Below, in pieces: positions 18,147 through 28,024 of a DNA stretch of 64,000 nucleotides. This stretch comes from Saprospiraceae bacterium (lineage in GTDB: Bacteria > Bacteroidota > Bacteroidia > Chitinophagales > Saprospiraceae): assembly GCA_016710585.1 (NCBI GenBank), contig JADJVN010000001.1, forward strand, positions 1 through 64,000, written 5' to 3'. Numbering within the stretch: the first letter of the stretch is position 1; every line of letters starts with the position of its first letter. Position numbers and translations under genes: made by a program. Under the pieces are notes generated by a model. That model saw only the letters and a list, made by a program, of their open reading frames with translations. It was not told where the DNA came from and made no database searches.

Positions 18147-18686
18147 ATGAAACTGATCCACACTGATATAAAAGATTTATACATCATCGAACCAAAAGTA
18201 TTCAGTGATGATCGTGGTTATTTTTTTGAATCATTCAGTCAACTTCAATTTCTAAATGAAAAATTGAACTATACATTTGTACAAGACAATGAAGCAAAGT
18301 CCAATTATGGTGTAATTAGAGGTCTACATTATCAATTGAATGACAAAGCGCAGTCCAAACTCGTTCGAGTTATTCAAGGATCTGTATTAGATGTTGTCAT
18401 TGACATCAGAGCCAATAGTGAGACTTATGGAAAAGTCTTTTCCATCGAATTAACTGAATCAAACAAATTACAATTGCTCATCCCTAAAGGATTTGCACAT
18501 GGCTATTCCGTTTTGTCTGAGACAGCTATTTTCTCTTATAAATGCGATGAATTTTATTCGAAAGATAATGAGGGTGGAATCAATCTATTCGATGCCACAC
18601 TTAATATAGATTGGAGAATTCCATCATCACAAGTAATCATTTCCGAAAAAGACAAACTATGGCCAAATTTTGGCAAACATAAATAA
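18147..18686 (+). CDS. rmlC: dTDP-4-dehydrorhamnose 3,5-epimerase
   Basis: 179-residue cupin enzyme, the third step of dTDP-L-rhamnose synthesis. Family motifs are FSDDRGYFFESF near residue 18, VQDNEAKSNYGVIRGLHYQ with the catalytic His, KLVRVIQGSVLDVVIDIR, and IPKGFAHGYSVLSE. The frame stays open further upstream (to 18099) inside der, but the ATG at 18147 directly after the der stop gives the standard N-terminus. rmlD follows 5 bp downstream. rmlA and rmlB are not in the window. Its rhamnose product would be used for cell-surface polysaccharide or for glycosylation of secreted proteins. Confidence 0.94.
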   Translation: MKLIHTDIKDLYIIEPKVFSDDRGYFFESFSQLQFLNEKLNYTFVQDNEAKSNYGVIRGLHYQLNDKAQSKLVRVIQGSVLDVVIDIRANSETYGKVFSIELTESNKLQLLIPKGFAHGYSVLSETAIFSYKCDEFYSKDNEGGINLFDATLNIDWRIPSSQVIISEKDKLWPNFGKHK

Positions 18687-18691
18687 GGATT

Positions 18692-19537
18692 ATGAATCCA
18701 AAAGTTCTCATATCAGGATCTACAGGACAACTTGGACAAGAGTTGTTTTTAATCAAAGATTTGTTTCATAATTACGACTTGTTATTTTTTGATAGAAATG
18801 CATGGAACATTAGCAATGCAGATCAAACAAAAGCATTAATACTTGAACACCGACCTACATTCATCATCAACTGCGCTGCTTTTACTGCTGTTGACCTTGC
18901 AGAGGATCAGGCAGATCAAGCATTTCTCATCAATTCAGAAGCTGTAAAAACTCTAGCAGATTATTGTCATGAGTATAATATATTCTTGATCCATATCTCC
19001 ACTGATTACGTTTTTCATGGAACGAATGCTATCGCATTAAAAGAAAACTCAATAAAAAACCCACAAGGAATTTATGCCAAGAGTAAATCACTTGGTGAAG
19101 ACTATATTATTGATTCGAAATGCATGCACATCATATTGAGAACTTCATGGGTTTATTCTCAATTTGGTAACAATTTTGTAAAAACCATGCTTAGACTTGG
19201 GGCTACAAGAAAAGAATTAGCAGTCGTCAATGATCAAAATGGTTGCCCTACTCACGCAGCTTCCATTGCACTTTTTATTGCCTATCTTTTGCAACACTAT
19301 AAATTAGAAACCTTACAAGAAAAAGCAGGAATATATCATTACTCCGATAGCAATCCTACAAATTGGTTTGAATTTGCAAATAAAATATTTGAGATTGCTG
19401 CAATGGACGTTAAAGTTAATGCAATAAGTACAGTCGAATTTAATGCAAAAGCGCCAAGACCACTTTTTAGCATACTTGATACTCAAAAACTCCAAAATAC
19501 GTTCAATTATAAAATCCATGATTGGGATTTGGAATGA
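18692..19537 (+). CDS. rmlD: dTDP-4-dehydrorhamnose reductase
   Basis: 281-residue short-chain dehydrogenase of the extended type; it reduces dTDP-6-deoxy-lyxo-4-hexulose to dTDP-L-rhamnose with NAD(P)H. The Rossmann motif GSTGQLGQEL is at residues 8-17, followed by INCAAFTAVDLAE, HISTDYVFHGT, the catalytic YxxxK as YAKSKSLGE, LRTSWVYSQFGNNFVKTM and NDQNGCPTHA. Length and order match RmlD. It is 5 bp downstream of rmlC and 22 bp upstream of the CHU_C surface protein gene, so it sits in one operon with both. Confidence 0.94.
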   Translation: MNPKVLISGSTGQLGQELFLIKDLFHNYDLLFFDRNAWNISNADQTKALILEHRPTFIINCAAFTAVDLAEDQADQAFLINSEAVKTLADYCHEYNIFLIHISTDYVFHGTNAIALKENSIKNPQGIYAKSKSLGEDYIIDSKCMHIILRTSWVYSQFGNNFVKTMLRLGATRKELAVVNDQNGCPTHAASIALFIAYLLQHYKLETLQEKAGIYHYSDSNPTNWFEFANKIFEIAAMDVKVNAISTVEFNAKAPRPLFSILDTQKLQNTFNYKIHDWDLE

Positions 19538-19559
19538 AATAAATGGATGAGATTGCTCA

Positions 19560-22253
19560 ATGTATAATACTTTTAAACATATTCTACTCATAATAATTGT
19601 GGGCTTTATACAGAGCAAATGTCTCTATGCTACACACAATAGAGCTGGAGAAATTACAGTTAGACAAATCAGCGAATATTCAGTAATCGCTACAGTAACA
19701 ACCTATACTAAAGAGGCAGGAACATCTGCAGATAGAGATAGCATCACATTAGATTGGGGTGATGGTTTAAGTTCGCGAATACACAGGAACAATGGATTTG
19801 GAGTCAGTATAGGAAATAATGTAAAAAAAAATACCTACGAATTAGAGCATAGCTATCCTGGCCGAGGAAGGTATACCATTGGCTTTTTCGATCCCAATAG
19901 AATTGAAAATATTCTCAATATAGATTACCCGAATTCTATCAATATTCCCTTTTATGTTCAAACAACATTTACTTTATTAAACAGTAATTTTCAAGGATTC
20001 AACAACACAGTCATCTTACTTCAAGCCCCCATAGATATCGCTTGTGTAAACAATGTATTTATTCATAACCCGGGTGCTTATGATATAGATGGAGATAGTT
20101 TAGCTTTTGAATTTGGCATCCCTGCATTTGACAAGGATATGCCTGTTCCCAATTATGTTCTACCCACACAAATAAACCCAGGAACAAACAATAAAATAAG
20201 TCTCAATAAAAAAACTGGAACCCTGATTTGGGAAAGTCCTCAAAAAGCTGGTGAATATAATATTACCATTCTCATTTTTGAATATAGAAGCGGCAAACTC
20301 ATTTCAACTACAGTCCGCGATATGCAAATTTTAGTGCTCCCAGATTGTCAACAAAATCTCCCTCCAAATATTTTTACTATAGAAGATACTTGTATCATTG
20401 CTGGTACACTTTTAGAAATTCCGATCTCCATTTCAGACCCAAATATTTCAGGTCCTGGAAGTCGCTTTAAGATTGAATTTAGTGGTTCTGCATTGTATAC
20501 GAATCCCAAGGGCAATCACAACTTTCCTCAAGTATTCGTAACTGGCGTACAAAAAGGACTTTTCAGTTGGAATACAAATTGTGATTTGATTTCTCCAAAT
20601 CCTTACGAAATTACAATTAAAGCTACTGATAACTTTCTTGATTCCTTCGGATTAAGTGCTTTAAAAATCATACGTATAAAAATTATTGGGCCACCGCCTC
20701 TTAACCCAGCTATAACTAGACTGGATACAGCAAATTTAATTACTTGGTCGAATCCATATTCCTGTGAACAAACTAATTTATTCAAAGGATTTTCAATATG
20801 GAAAAGAATCGCAAATACTCCAATTATTCTAGACAGTTGTAATACTATGCTTCCTTCTACTATATACAAAAAAATAGCATACTTAGTAAATACAAAACTA
20901 GATACAAACTATTATTTTACAGATCAAGATGTGAATGAGTCTAATTGTTATCGCATTCAAGCAGAATTTGCAAAAACAAGTTCTGCAGGATTCCCTTATA
21001 ACTTTGTCTCATCACTTGCATCAGAAGAAGTTTGCATAGATGATAAAAATGACAAACCACTGATAAGAAACGTTGATGTCCTCCGCACAGATCAGAGCAA
21101 TGGTCAAATCATGATTCGTTGGATAAAACCTATAGCTGAAGAATTTGATAGCCTCATTAATAAACCGCCTTATAAAATCAATTTATATCGTGTCGAAAAC
21201 AATTCTAATAAACTTATTTTTAATAATGAATACCCATACTTCAACATCACTTGGGATTCTATATTTATAGATAGTTTTATTTCAACTACTAATAATCAAT
21301 ACTTTTACAAAATTGAATTCCTTAGTAATTATATCTCATCAAGAACATCTAAGACAGCCAGTTCAATTTTCCTTAGCAGTTCACAAATTAGTATTGGAAA
21401 TAAATTAAGTTGGAATGAACAAGTCCCTTGGTTAAATACAAAGTACGAAATCTATAGAAGTAAGAATAATTCGAGTTTTCAATTACTAGATCAAACAAAT
21501 GTAAATTCATATATCGACCAAGATACCGAACTAAGTAATTATTATTGCTATTATATCAAATCCTTCGGGTCTTATCAGTCAAAATTCAACAATCAAATTC
21601 TGATCAATAATTCAGAAATCTCTTGCCACGAATATATAGATACCATCCCACCTTGTTGCATTACATTAAGCCCACCAAATTTATGCAATGAAGGCTCTAT
21701 CGATTCAATTCAAAGTATTTCTTTCAAAATGAACTTGAATGAAAACCTTTGTTTTTACAATGAACTACAATCGATTTTCATTTATGGCCTTGACCAACAC
21801 AGTGATACTATTTTACTTCAAGAGTATATTCCTCGTCCTGATCTCATTGCCAAAATTGACATCAACATTTATAGATATCATAGTTTTTTTATCAAAGTGA
21901 AAGATAAGGAAAACAATATTTGCCTCGATGTAAATATCGTGATTCCACTTACTTGTCCAAGCTTTGAATTACCCAATGCTTTTACGCCTAATGGTGACAC
22001 TCATAATGATATCTTTAAGCCACGCAAGAATCAGTATATTAAAGAACTAGACTTTCAAGTGTTCAATAGATGGGGCTCCTTAGTGTTCGAAACAAAAAAT
22101 CCAGAAATCTTGTGGAATGGCAATGATAGTCAAGGAAACAAACTAGAATCTGGCGTCTATTATTACCACTGTACCGCTATCCCATTCAATGCCATTACAA
22201 GTGCAAATATCCAATTAAAAGGTTTCATCGAAATCATAGATTCAAGAAAATAA
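19560..22253 (+). CDS. Large secreted protein with CHU_C (gliding-motility-associated) C-terminal domain
   Basis: 897 residues. A signal sequence is followed by THNRAGEITVRQI, a start seen in many Bacteroidota CHU_C proteins, then PKD/cadherin-like beta domains (NPGAYDIDGDSLAFEFGIP, TLIWESPQKAGEYN). A fibronectin-like middle part spans about residues 390-660. The CHU_C domain covers residues 800-897: LPNAFTPNGDTHNDIFK, FNRWGSLVFET, WNGNDSQGNKLESGVYYY. It would be exported by the type IX system and attached to the surface. The stop codon overlaps the ATG of ribE (TAATG), so translation is coupled to riboflavin synthase, an odd pairing. Ligand and role are unknown; alternatives are adhesin or matrix component. 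Confidence 0.87.
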   Translation: MYNTFKHILLIIIVGFIQSKCLYATHNRAGEITVRQISEYSVIATVTTYTKEAGTSADRDSITLDWGDGLSSRIHRNNGFGVSIGNNVKKNTYELEHSYPGRGRYTIGFFDPNRIENILNIDYPNSINIPFYVQTTFTLLNSNFQGFNNTVILLQAPIDIACVNNVFIHNPGAYDIDGDSLAFEFGIPAFDKDMPVPNYVLPTQINPGTNNKISLNKKTGTLIWESPQKAGEYNITILIFEYRSGKLISTTVRDMQILVLPDCQQNLPPNIFTIEDTCIIAGTLLEIPISISDPNISGPGSRFKIEFSGSALYTNPKGNHNFPQVFVTGVQKGLFSWNTNCDLISPNPYEITIKATDNFLDSFGLSALKIIRIKIIGPPPLNPAITRLDTANLITWSNPYSCEQTNLFKGFSIWKRIANTPIILDSCNTMLPSTIYKKIAYLVNTKLDTNYYFTDQDVNESNCYRIQAEFAKTSSAGFPYNFVSSLASEEVCIDDKNDKPLIRNVDVLRTDQSNGQIMIRWIKPIAEEFDSLINKPPYKINLYRVENNSNKLIFNNEYPYFNITWDSIFIDSFISTTNNQYFYKIEFLSNYISSRTSKTASSIFLSSSQISIGNKLSWNEQVPWLNTKYEIYRSKNNSSFQLLDQTNVNSYIDQDTELSNYYCYYIKSFGSYQSKFNNQILINNSEISCHEYIDTIPPCCITLSPPNLCNEGSIDSIQSISFKMNLNENLCFYNELQSIFIYGLDQHSDTILLQEYIPRPDLIAKIDINIYRYHSFFIKVKDKENNICLDVNIVIPLTCPSFELPNAFTPNGDTHNDIFKPRKNQYIKELDFQVFNRWGSLVFETKNPEILWNGNDSQGNKLESGVYYYHCTAIPFNAITSANIQLKGFIEIIDSRK

Positions 22254-22846
22254 TGTTCACAGGAATCATAGAGTCGCAAGGTCAAATCAAAGAAATAAAA
22301 CATCAAGATGGAAACATCAAATTGACAGTATGTTCCAATATATCTAGTCAATTAAAAATCGACCAAAGTGTATCGCACAATGGGGTTTGCTTGACTGTAA
22401 TTCATGTCAAGGATGATTGCCATGAATGCGTTGTAGTTCCTGAAACTTTATCAAAAACCAATTTCAAATATTTAGCTCAAGATGACTTCATTAACCTTGA
22501 ACGTGCTATGATTGTAGGTGATAGATTTGATGGGCATTTTGTTCAGGGTCATGTCGACTGCACTAGCTTATTAGTGGACATAAAAAAAGATCAATCTGTA
22601 AAAGAATTTTATTTTGAAATTCCTGAATCATATAAGAATCATATCGTGGCCCGAGGCTCTATCACTATAAATGGTGTAAGTTTAACGATCGCAGATGTGC
22701 TTGAAAATAAATTTAAAGTTGCGATCATACCCTATACTTATGACCATACCAATTTTAATAAATTGAAACTTGGCGATCACGTTAATCTAGAATTTGACAT
22801 GATTGGAAAATACATCCTCAGATTTCTAGAAAATAGAAATATGTAG
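22253..22846 (+). CDS. ribE: Riboflavin synthase, alpha subunit
   Basis: 197-residue enzyme that makes riboflavin by dismutation of two 6,7-dimethyl-8-ribityllumazine molecules. It consists of two similar lumazine-binding barrels: the first opens with MFTGIIESQG and holds SVSHNGVCLTV, the second holds ARGSITINGVSLTI. DRFDGHFVQGHVD, between the two, is another signature. It is the last gene of the der-rmlC-rmlD-CHU_C run, and its ATG uses the last A of the previous stop. No FMN riboswitch is visible upstream, since the upstream sequence is coding. Confidence 0.95.
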   Translation: MFTGIIESQGQIKEIKHQDGNIKLTVCSNISSQLKIDQSVSHNGVCLTVIHVKDDCHECVVVPETLSKTNFKYLAQDDFINLERAMIVGDRFDGHFVQGHVDCTSLLVDIKKDQSVKEFYFEIPESYKNHIVARGSITINGVSLTIADVLENKFKVAIIPYTYDHTNFNKLKLGDHVNLEFDMIGKYILRFLENRNM

Positions 22847-22909
22847 ACCGATTTTGGGCTGTTTTATAATTCCAAAAATAATACATACCGATATTTTGTA
22901 ATTTGTTTA

Positions 22910-22917
22910 TACTTTTG
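22910..22917 (+). promoter_or_regulatory. Candidate -7 promoter element for the methyltransferase gene
   Basis: TACTTTTG matches TAnnTTTG and lies about 107 bp before the methyltransferase ATG. TTTG at 22895 is too close to be a normal -33 element, so this is a weak call. The remainder of 22847-23023 is AT-rich and empty. Confidence 0.25.
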
Positions 22918-23023
22918 TGATGAGTTACAAATCTTTAATAAAAGATGATTTTATTTTAGATCTTTAACTGGCAATTGATAATATCTGTCTCATTTATTTC
23001 GAATTTACAATTTATCATTAAAG

Positions 23024-23749
23024 ATGGAGCAAAGCAAATATGATTGGATTTTAAATAATCAGGATATACATTGGTGGTTTGTAGGCCGAAATAAAGTGAT
23101 CGATAGATATATACAGAAGATTGGACTTACAAAAAATAGTACCGGTAGAATACTTGACATAGGTACTGGATTTGGCGCACCAATCTCTACTGTAAAAAAC
23201 TACGGTACAATTGATGCCGTCGAACCTTTTAAGGATTGTCATACGATCTTGAAGGAGAAAGGCGTTCAAAAAATTATTGAAATAGATGATTTTCCTTTTC
23301 ATTATCCCGATGAAAAATATGATTTAGTATGTTTATTTGATGTATTAGAGCATATCGAAAACGATCGACTAAGTCTCGATACAATTTTCAATAAATTACT
23401 AAATCCAAATGGGCATATTATCATGACTGTCCCTGCATATATGTTCCTATGGACTTCACATGATACAGAAAACAAACATTTCAGAAGATATACCAGATCA
23501 GAATTAATAGATAAGGTAACTGCTTCTGGTTTTAAGGATATACAGTGCAGTTACTTTATGAGTCTTTTATTTCCGATAGCGGCACTCCAAAGATTAATCA
23601 TGAAGGCACTAAAAAAAGATGCAGTGACAGGCTATGAAATTCCATTCTACAATTCATTTTTTAATGCAATATTTAGCCTAGAACAACTATTATTAAAGTA
23701 TATCAATTTCCCTTTTGGATTGAGTATCATTATCACTGCTAAGCGATAA
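23024..23749 (+). CDS. Class I SAM-dependent methyltransferase
   Basis: 241 residues with a standard Rossmann methyltransferase core: motif I ILDIGTGFGAP (about 44-54) binds S-adenosylmethionine, and DLVCLFDVLEHIENDR (about 102-117) is the motif IV region, of the Methyltransf_11/23 type. VPAYMFLWTSHD and FRRYTRSEL follow, as in many methyltransferases linked to surface glycan or lipid genes. The C-terminal third has hydrophobic stretches (SLLFPIAALQRLIM, FPFGLSIIITAKR) suggesting contact with a membrane or a lipid-like substrate. The substrate cannot be told from sequence. It stands alone on the plus strand, convergent with smc, whose stop lies 83 bp away. Confidence 0.82.
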   Translation: MEQSKYDWILNNQDIHWWFVGRNKVIDRYIQKIGLTKNSTGRILDIGTGFGAPISTVKNYGTIDAVEPFKDCHTILKEKGVQKIIEIDDFPFHYPDEKYDLVCLFDVLEHIENDRLSLDTIFNKLLNPNGHIIMTVPAYMFLWTSHDTENKHFRRYTRSELIDKVTASGFKDIQCSYFMSLLFPIAALQRLIMKALKKDAVTGYEIPFYNSFFNAIFSLEQLLLKYINFPFGLSIIITAKR

Positions 23750-23832
23750 GAATTATATTTAAACTTTAAATAAATTTTATTTAAAAGCAAATCATTCAAT
23801 AAATTAATAGATCTCCCATTTTCTTTTCCATC

Positions 23833-26800
23833 TTATCCCTCGATCTCCTCCATGACCATCTCATGTTCGTATTTTCTGAAATCCACTGCAGTCACATTTG
23901 ATATTCCTTGTTCTTCCATATATACACCGTACAAGATATCGACTTCAGCCATCGTCAGCTTATTATGAGTGATGATGATGAACTGCGAATCTTTAGAGAA
24001 CTTTCTTATGATGGTATTGAATTTTTCAATATTGGTATCATCCAATGGTGCATCGACTTCATCAAAAATACAGAATGGCGCTGGTTTGAGCAAGTATAAT
24101 GAAAACAGCAAAGCTATCGCTGTCAGTGTCTTCTCACCTCCAGAAAGTTGATGAATAGATTTTGGTCTCTTTCCTTTTGGCTTCGCGATGATATCAATAT
24201 CACATTCCAATGGATCATTTTCATTCATCAAGATCAAATCACAATCATCATCCAGTGTAAACAATGATCTGAATACATCCTGAAAATGGGCTCTCACTTG
24301 ATTGAAGGCAAGCATAAATCCTGCCGTAGCTGTCTCTTCGATTTCTTTGATTGTAGCCAACAAACTTTCTTGAGCAGCTATAATGTCTGCTCTCTGCTCT
24401 TGGATCTTGTCATGGCGCTCTTTCATCTCCTCATAGGCTTCCAATGCAAGTGGATTAATCTCCCCATAATTATCCAATCTCACTTTATAATAATTGGCCC
24501 TTTCTCGAAGTTGATCTTCGTTCATGTCCACTGTCTCTTCATCTGGCACAAATCCATCGAGTGAAGTTTGGAACTCTATATCAGCTTTTTCATAAGCAGA
24601 TTGAATCTTATACTTAAATTCGGATTTTTGATCCTTTAGTGTGTTCACAGATGATTGAAGCTCTAATATCGCTTTTTGATGCCCTCGTATTTTGGTCTCA
24701 TAGATCGTCATCTCATTTCTTGCATCATAGTATTGAGATTCCAAAGAAGAAAGGTCTGATTCCATTCCTTTGCGGAACTGGTACTTCTCTTCTACATCTG
24801 CTTTGAGTTCTTGCAATCCATTTTTCAATGCTTCGATCTCCACTTGGTATTGCTCGATTTTTTGTGAATCGCCATTAATCTGAATTTCCAATTCATTAAA
24901 TTGATTCTGTTTGAAATTCAAATCTTTTCTCAGATTATCATTTTTATTTTGGACTTTCAGATTATCCAACTTGCACAGATTAAAATTATTGGAAGCCACT
25001 GCAAGCTCACCACTGCTTTGTCCAAACACATCATCTGTAGCAGCAATAACTTTAAGCACTTCTTCAAGCTCTGCTTTCCGCTTCTGTAATAGGTTCAACT
25101 TCTCTTCTTGAGTTGATTTTATCTCTAGAATTCTTGAATTGTTTCTCGATGACTGTTCTTCAAATTTTGCTTTAGCTTCATTATAATGTTGCATTTTAGC
25201 TGAAAGCTGTGCTTTTTGTGCAATGAGTTCAGTCTCCTTTTTTCTTATAATTGCGATCTCATTATTCTTATTTAGAAGTTCTACTTTTTTAAACTCTGCT
25301 TTAAGATTAGACAAAACTCTTTCAGCATCAATGATCTGAATATCTAAAGCTTTTATTTCGCTTTCTAGCTTCTCTAAGTTCTTTTTTCGACCTAGTTTTT
25401 TTCCTTCAAACAAACCAACAGAACCTCCAGTAATGGTTTTATTTCGCTTTAAGATAGACCCACTTAAACTGATTACAGTTTGTTCATCTGAGAATTTGAT
25501 CACATCTTCGATATGCCTATCAGATTCTAATATGTAGACATCTTTCAGCAAATGATTGAACAATGGAATATATGCAGCATCAGCTTCTATGACATCTATA
25601 GCCCTTACACATGAACCCAAATCTTTGGATGGAAACTGCTCATTGCTGAATTTATTTAAAATAAAAAAATTAGCTTTTCCTTTACCATTGGAATACAACA
25701 TGCGTATTGCATGAACTGCTTCTTCTTCTGTATGAACCACATAAAAGTTCAGATACGCTTCTAAAAATAATTCAATCGAATTTCGATATTTTTCTTCAGT
25801 ATAAATCAAGTCTGATAACACTGGCACATCTTTACGCCAATTCTGATTGAGAAATTGAATTGACTCTGGAAAGCCCTCCATTTTCTCGACCATACTTTTC
25901 AATAATTCAAACTCATTCTTCTTTGCATCTTTGGTTCTATTTTTTAATGCTAGAGATTGTGTTTGAGTATCTATGGCGCTTTGCATTTCCTTTAATTTTG
26001 CAATGCGCTCCTCTTCAATTCTGTTAAGAATTTAAGTTCTCCCTGAATTTTATTTAAGTTCGTATCGACATCATCCACATGTGTTTGTATGAGTAAGAAC
26101 TCATTGCTCTTATCATGTATTTCTTGACTTGATCTTTTATTCTCTGATTCTAAATTCTCAATCTGATTTTGAAAAATAGCCAAATTTTTCTCAATGTCAA
26201 AAATTTCTTTTTCTTGAATTTGTCTTTGACTTGAGTATTGGTCTACCCCACTTTTTAATGACTCAAATTTGGACTGCTTTTCTAAAAAGTCCTTTTCCTT
26301 TTCAACTAAAAATTCCTGTATTTGAAGCATCTCAACATCAGAACTTTCTAACTCTGTGTTGATACTCAATAATTCCTTATCTAAACTATCTTTCTTAACA
26401 GTTGCGTTTTGTACTTGCTTATCCAATTGCAAAAGTTGAGTATCCAACATAATTCGCTTTTGCTCCTTAACTTGGATATCACTTTCCAACACTCTAATTT
26501 TATCTAGGATGTCATTAACTTTCTTTTGGAATTCTCCTAAACTTTTTTCTTGATGTAAATGGTTTAATTTATAGTGCTCGAGTTCTGCTTCTGTTTTAGT
26601 TAGCGAAGCTTCCTCATCTCCTATTTTCAAACTTTCAGTTTCGATTCGCTTTGTTATTTCTTCAATCTTGACCTTAAGACTTTCTACTGATATATGATAT
26701 AATAAAAGTGCTGTAGATTTATACTTCACTTTCATTTCAAAAAACTTCTTAGCCCTCTTCGCTTGTTTCTCGAGTTCAACCAAGTTATTATTTATTTCAA

Positions 26801-27386
26801 ACAACAAATCTTCGATTCGAGCCATGTCTTCATTCGTCGCTTTCAGCTTATTTATAGACTCTCTTTTTCGAGCTTTATACTTTGAGACACCTGCCGCCTG
26901 TTCGAACATTTTTCGTCTCGCGTTCTCCTTATTTGATAAAATGTCTTCTACCATTCCCAATGCGATGATCGCATAAGAATCTGAACCAATACCAGTATCA
27001 AGAAACAGAGACGTAATATCTTTTAATCGGCATGTTACCCCATTCAATCGGTACTCGCTTTCACCACTGCGGTAAAGCAATCGTGAAATGGCAATATTTT
27101 GATATTCTGTTTGAAGAATACTTTTATGATTTTCAAAATTCAGTGTAACCTGAGATAATGGTGCAGCTTTTCGCTTCTTTGTCCCATTGAAAATCACATC
27201 TGACATCTGAGCCAATCTCAACTCTCGTCCTTTTTGTTCTCCAAGAACCCATCGAATAGCGTCTACTATATTTGATTTACCTGATCCATTGGGACCAACA
27301 ATGCCTGTGATCGACTCATTAAAATGGATTACCGTTTCATCAGCAAAACTCTTGAATCCTTTAATTTCTAAACTTTTCAACCTCAT
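23833..27386 (-). CDS. smc: Chromosome segregation protein SMC, interrupted by one frameshift
   Basis: SMC ATPase that compacts and segregates the chromosome. The N-terminal half (from ATG 27386) begins LKSLEIKGFKSFADET and has Walker A GPNGSGKSN; the frame closes at 25992. The rest lies in the next frame and includes the hinge (GSCVRAIDVI, GSILKRNKTITGGS), the second coiled coil, the signature LSGGEKTLTAIALLFSL and Walker B FCIFDEVDAPLDDTN near the end. One base is missing in a short T run (minus strand) at about 26028-26030; adding it joins ...GELKFLNRIEEERIAKLKEM... and gives about 1184 residues, the normal length. The frame upstream of 27386 lacks homology, so that start is chosen. As smc is near-essential, the break is most likely a sequence error. 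Confidence 0.93.
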
Positions 27387-27393
27387 AAGTCTG

Positions 27394-27401
27394 CAAATAT
27401 A
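27394..27401 (-). promoter_or_regulatory. Candidate -7 promoter element for smc
   Basis: TATATTTG followed by CA on the minus strand fits TAnnTTTG. It ends 8 bp before the smc ATG, which would give a nearly leaderless transcript. No -33 match is seen. Together with the terminator at 27645, it is all I can find in the 318-bp gap 27387-27704. Confidence 0.4.
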
Positions 27402-27644
27402 TAAGAAACTTTTATAAATATTTTCAATATATGTTTTGAAAATATTTACACACATCACTGATTTTCAATCACATATAAATTTCTTAACTATTTTTAAATC
27501 AGTAAATCAAGTTCTTACATTGTATAAAAAAACATCAGATCAAAGTCAAAAAAAATTCAAATTCGGGTTAGAATAGTAAATAATGCTTTGATTTTATAGC
27601 TTGTAATTGTGATAAAAGATCTATCCTTATTTGTTAAAATAAAA

Positions 27645-27679
27645 ATAGCCTTTGAATGCTGCGATCATACAAAGGCTAT
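27645..27679 (-). terminator. Intrinsic terminator after hpf
   Basis: ATAGCCTTTG (27645-27654) pairs with CAAAGGCTAT (27670-27679), giving a 10-bp stem. On the minus strand the stem is followed by a T-rich run (TTTTTATTTT), 26 bp past the hpf stop. This ends the rpsU-xer-hpf unit. Confidence 0.85.
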
Positions 27680-27704
27680 GGTTTAAAAATCTAGAACGGG
27701 CAAA

Positions 27705-28007
27705 TTAATGCTTATCTTGTATTTTCTCCTTATGTTTCAAAATTTGATTTTTTATCCCTCGATATGCTTCGTTAATAGCCTGTTCAAAAGATTTTTGAAT
27801 CGCTGTAACGACAAATTTCGCGCCTGGAATACAATAAATAATCTCTACTATTTTATCCTGAACTTGGCCCACTTTTTCCATTTTTAAAATCACCTCAGCG
27901 GATCCTTCTGGCTTAAAATAATGCTTTAGTTTCTCCAACTTTTCCTCGATCATCAAAATTAATTTTTGGTCGGCAGTAAAATGAACAGATTGAATTTTTG
28001 TTACCAT
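27705..28007 (-). CDS. hpf: Ribosome hibernation-promoting factor, short form
   Basis: 100-residue member of the HPF/RaiA (YfiA) family, which binds the 30S decoding centre and parks ribosomes in slow growth. It shows the beta-alpha-beta-beta-beta-alpha order: KIQSVHFTADQKLILMIEEKLEKL, then a VILKMEK strand and an AIQKSFEQAINEAYRGIKNQI helix. It lacks the long C-terminal dimerisation domain, so it is the short type. It lies 17 bp after the Xer recombinase gene and before a strong terminator. In many Bacteroidota this rpsU-xer-hpf trio stands just upstream of tRNA-tuf; here it is downstream of rpoC. Confidence 0.9.
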   Translation of the reverse strand: MVTKIQSVHFTADQKLILMIEEKLEKLKHYFKPEGSAEVILKMEKVGQVQDKIVEIIYCIPGAKFVVTAIQKSFEQAINEAYRGIKNQILKHKEKIQDKH

Positions 28008-28024
28008 ATTATATCAATTTTAGA

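Noticed and set aside
22847..23023. Riboswitch near ribE
   Set aside because: The region is downstream of ribE, AT-rich, and lacks conserved FMN-element blocks.
23763..23786. AT-only inverted repeat between the methyltransferase gene and smc as a terminator
   Set aside because: The stem has a single G-C pair and no clear T-run, so chance pairing in AT-rich DNA cannot be excluded.
24286..25111. Several plus-strand open frames opposite smc
   Set aside because: Antisense shadows of a long coiled-coil gene, with no start context or homology.
25992..26045. Programmed frameshift in smc
   Set aside because: No slippery heptamer or downstream structure is evident, and SMC is not known to use one.
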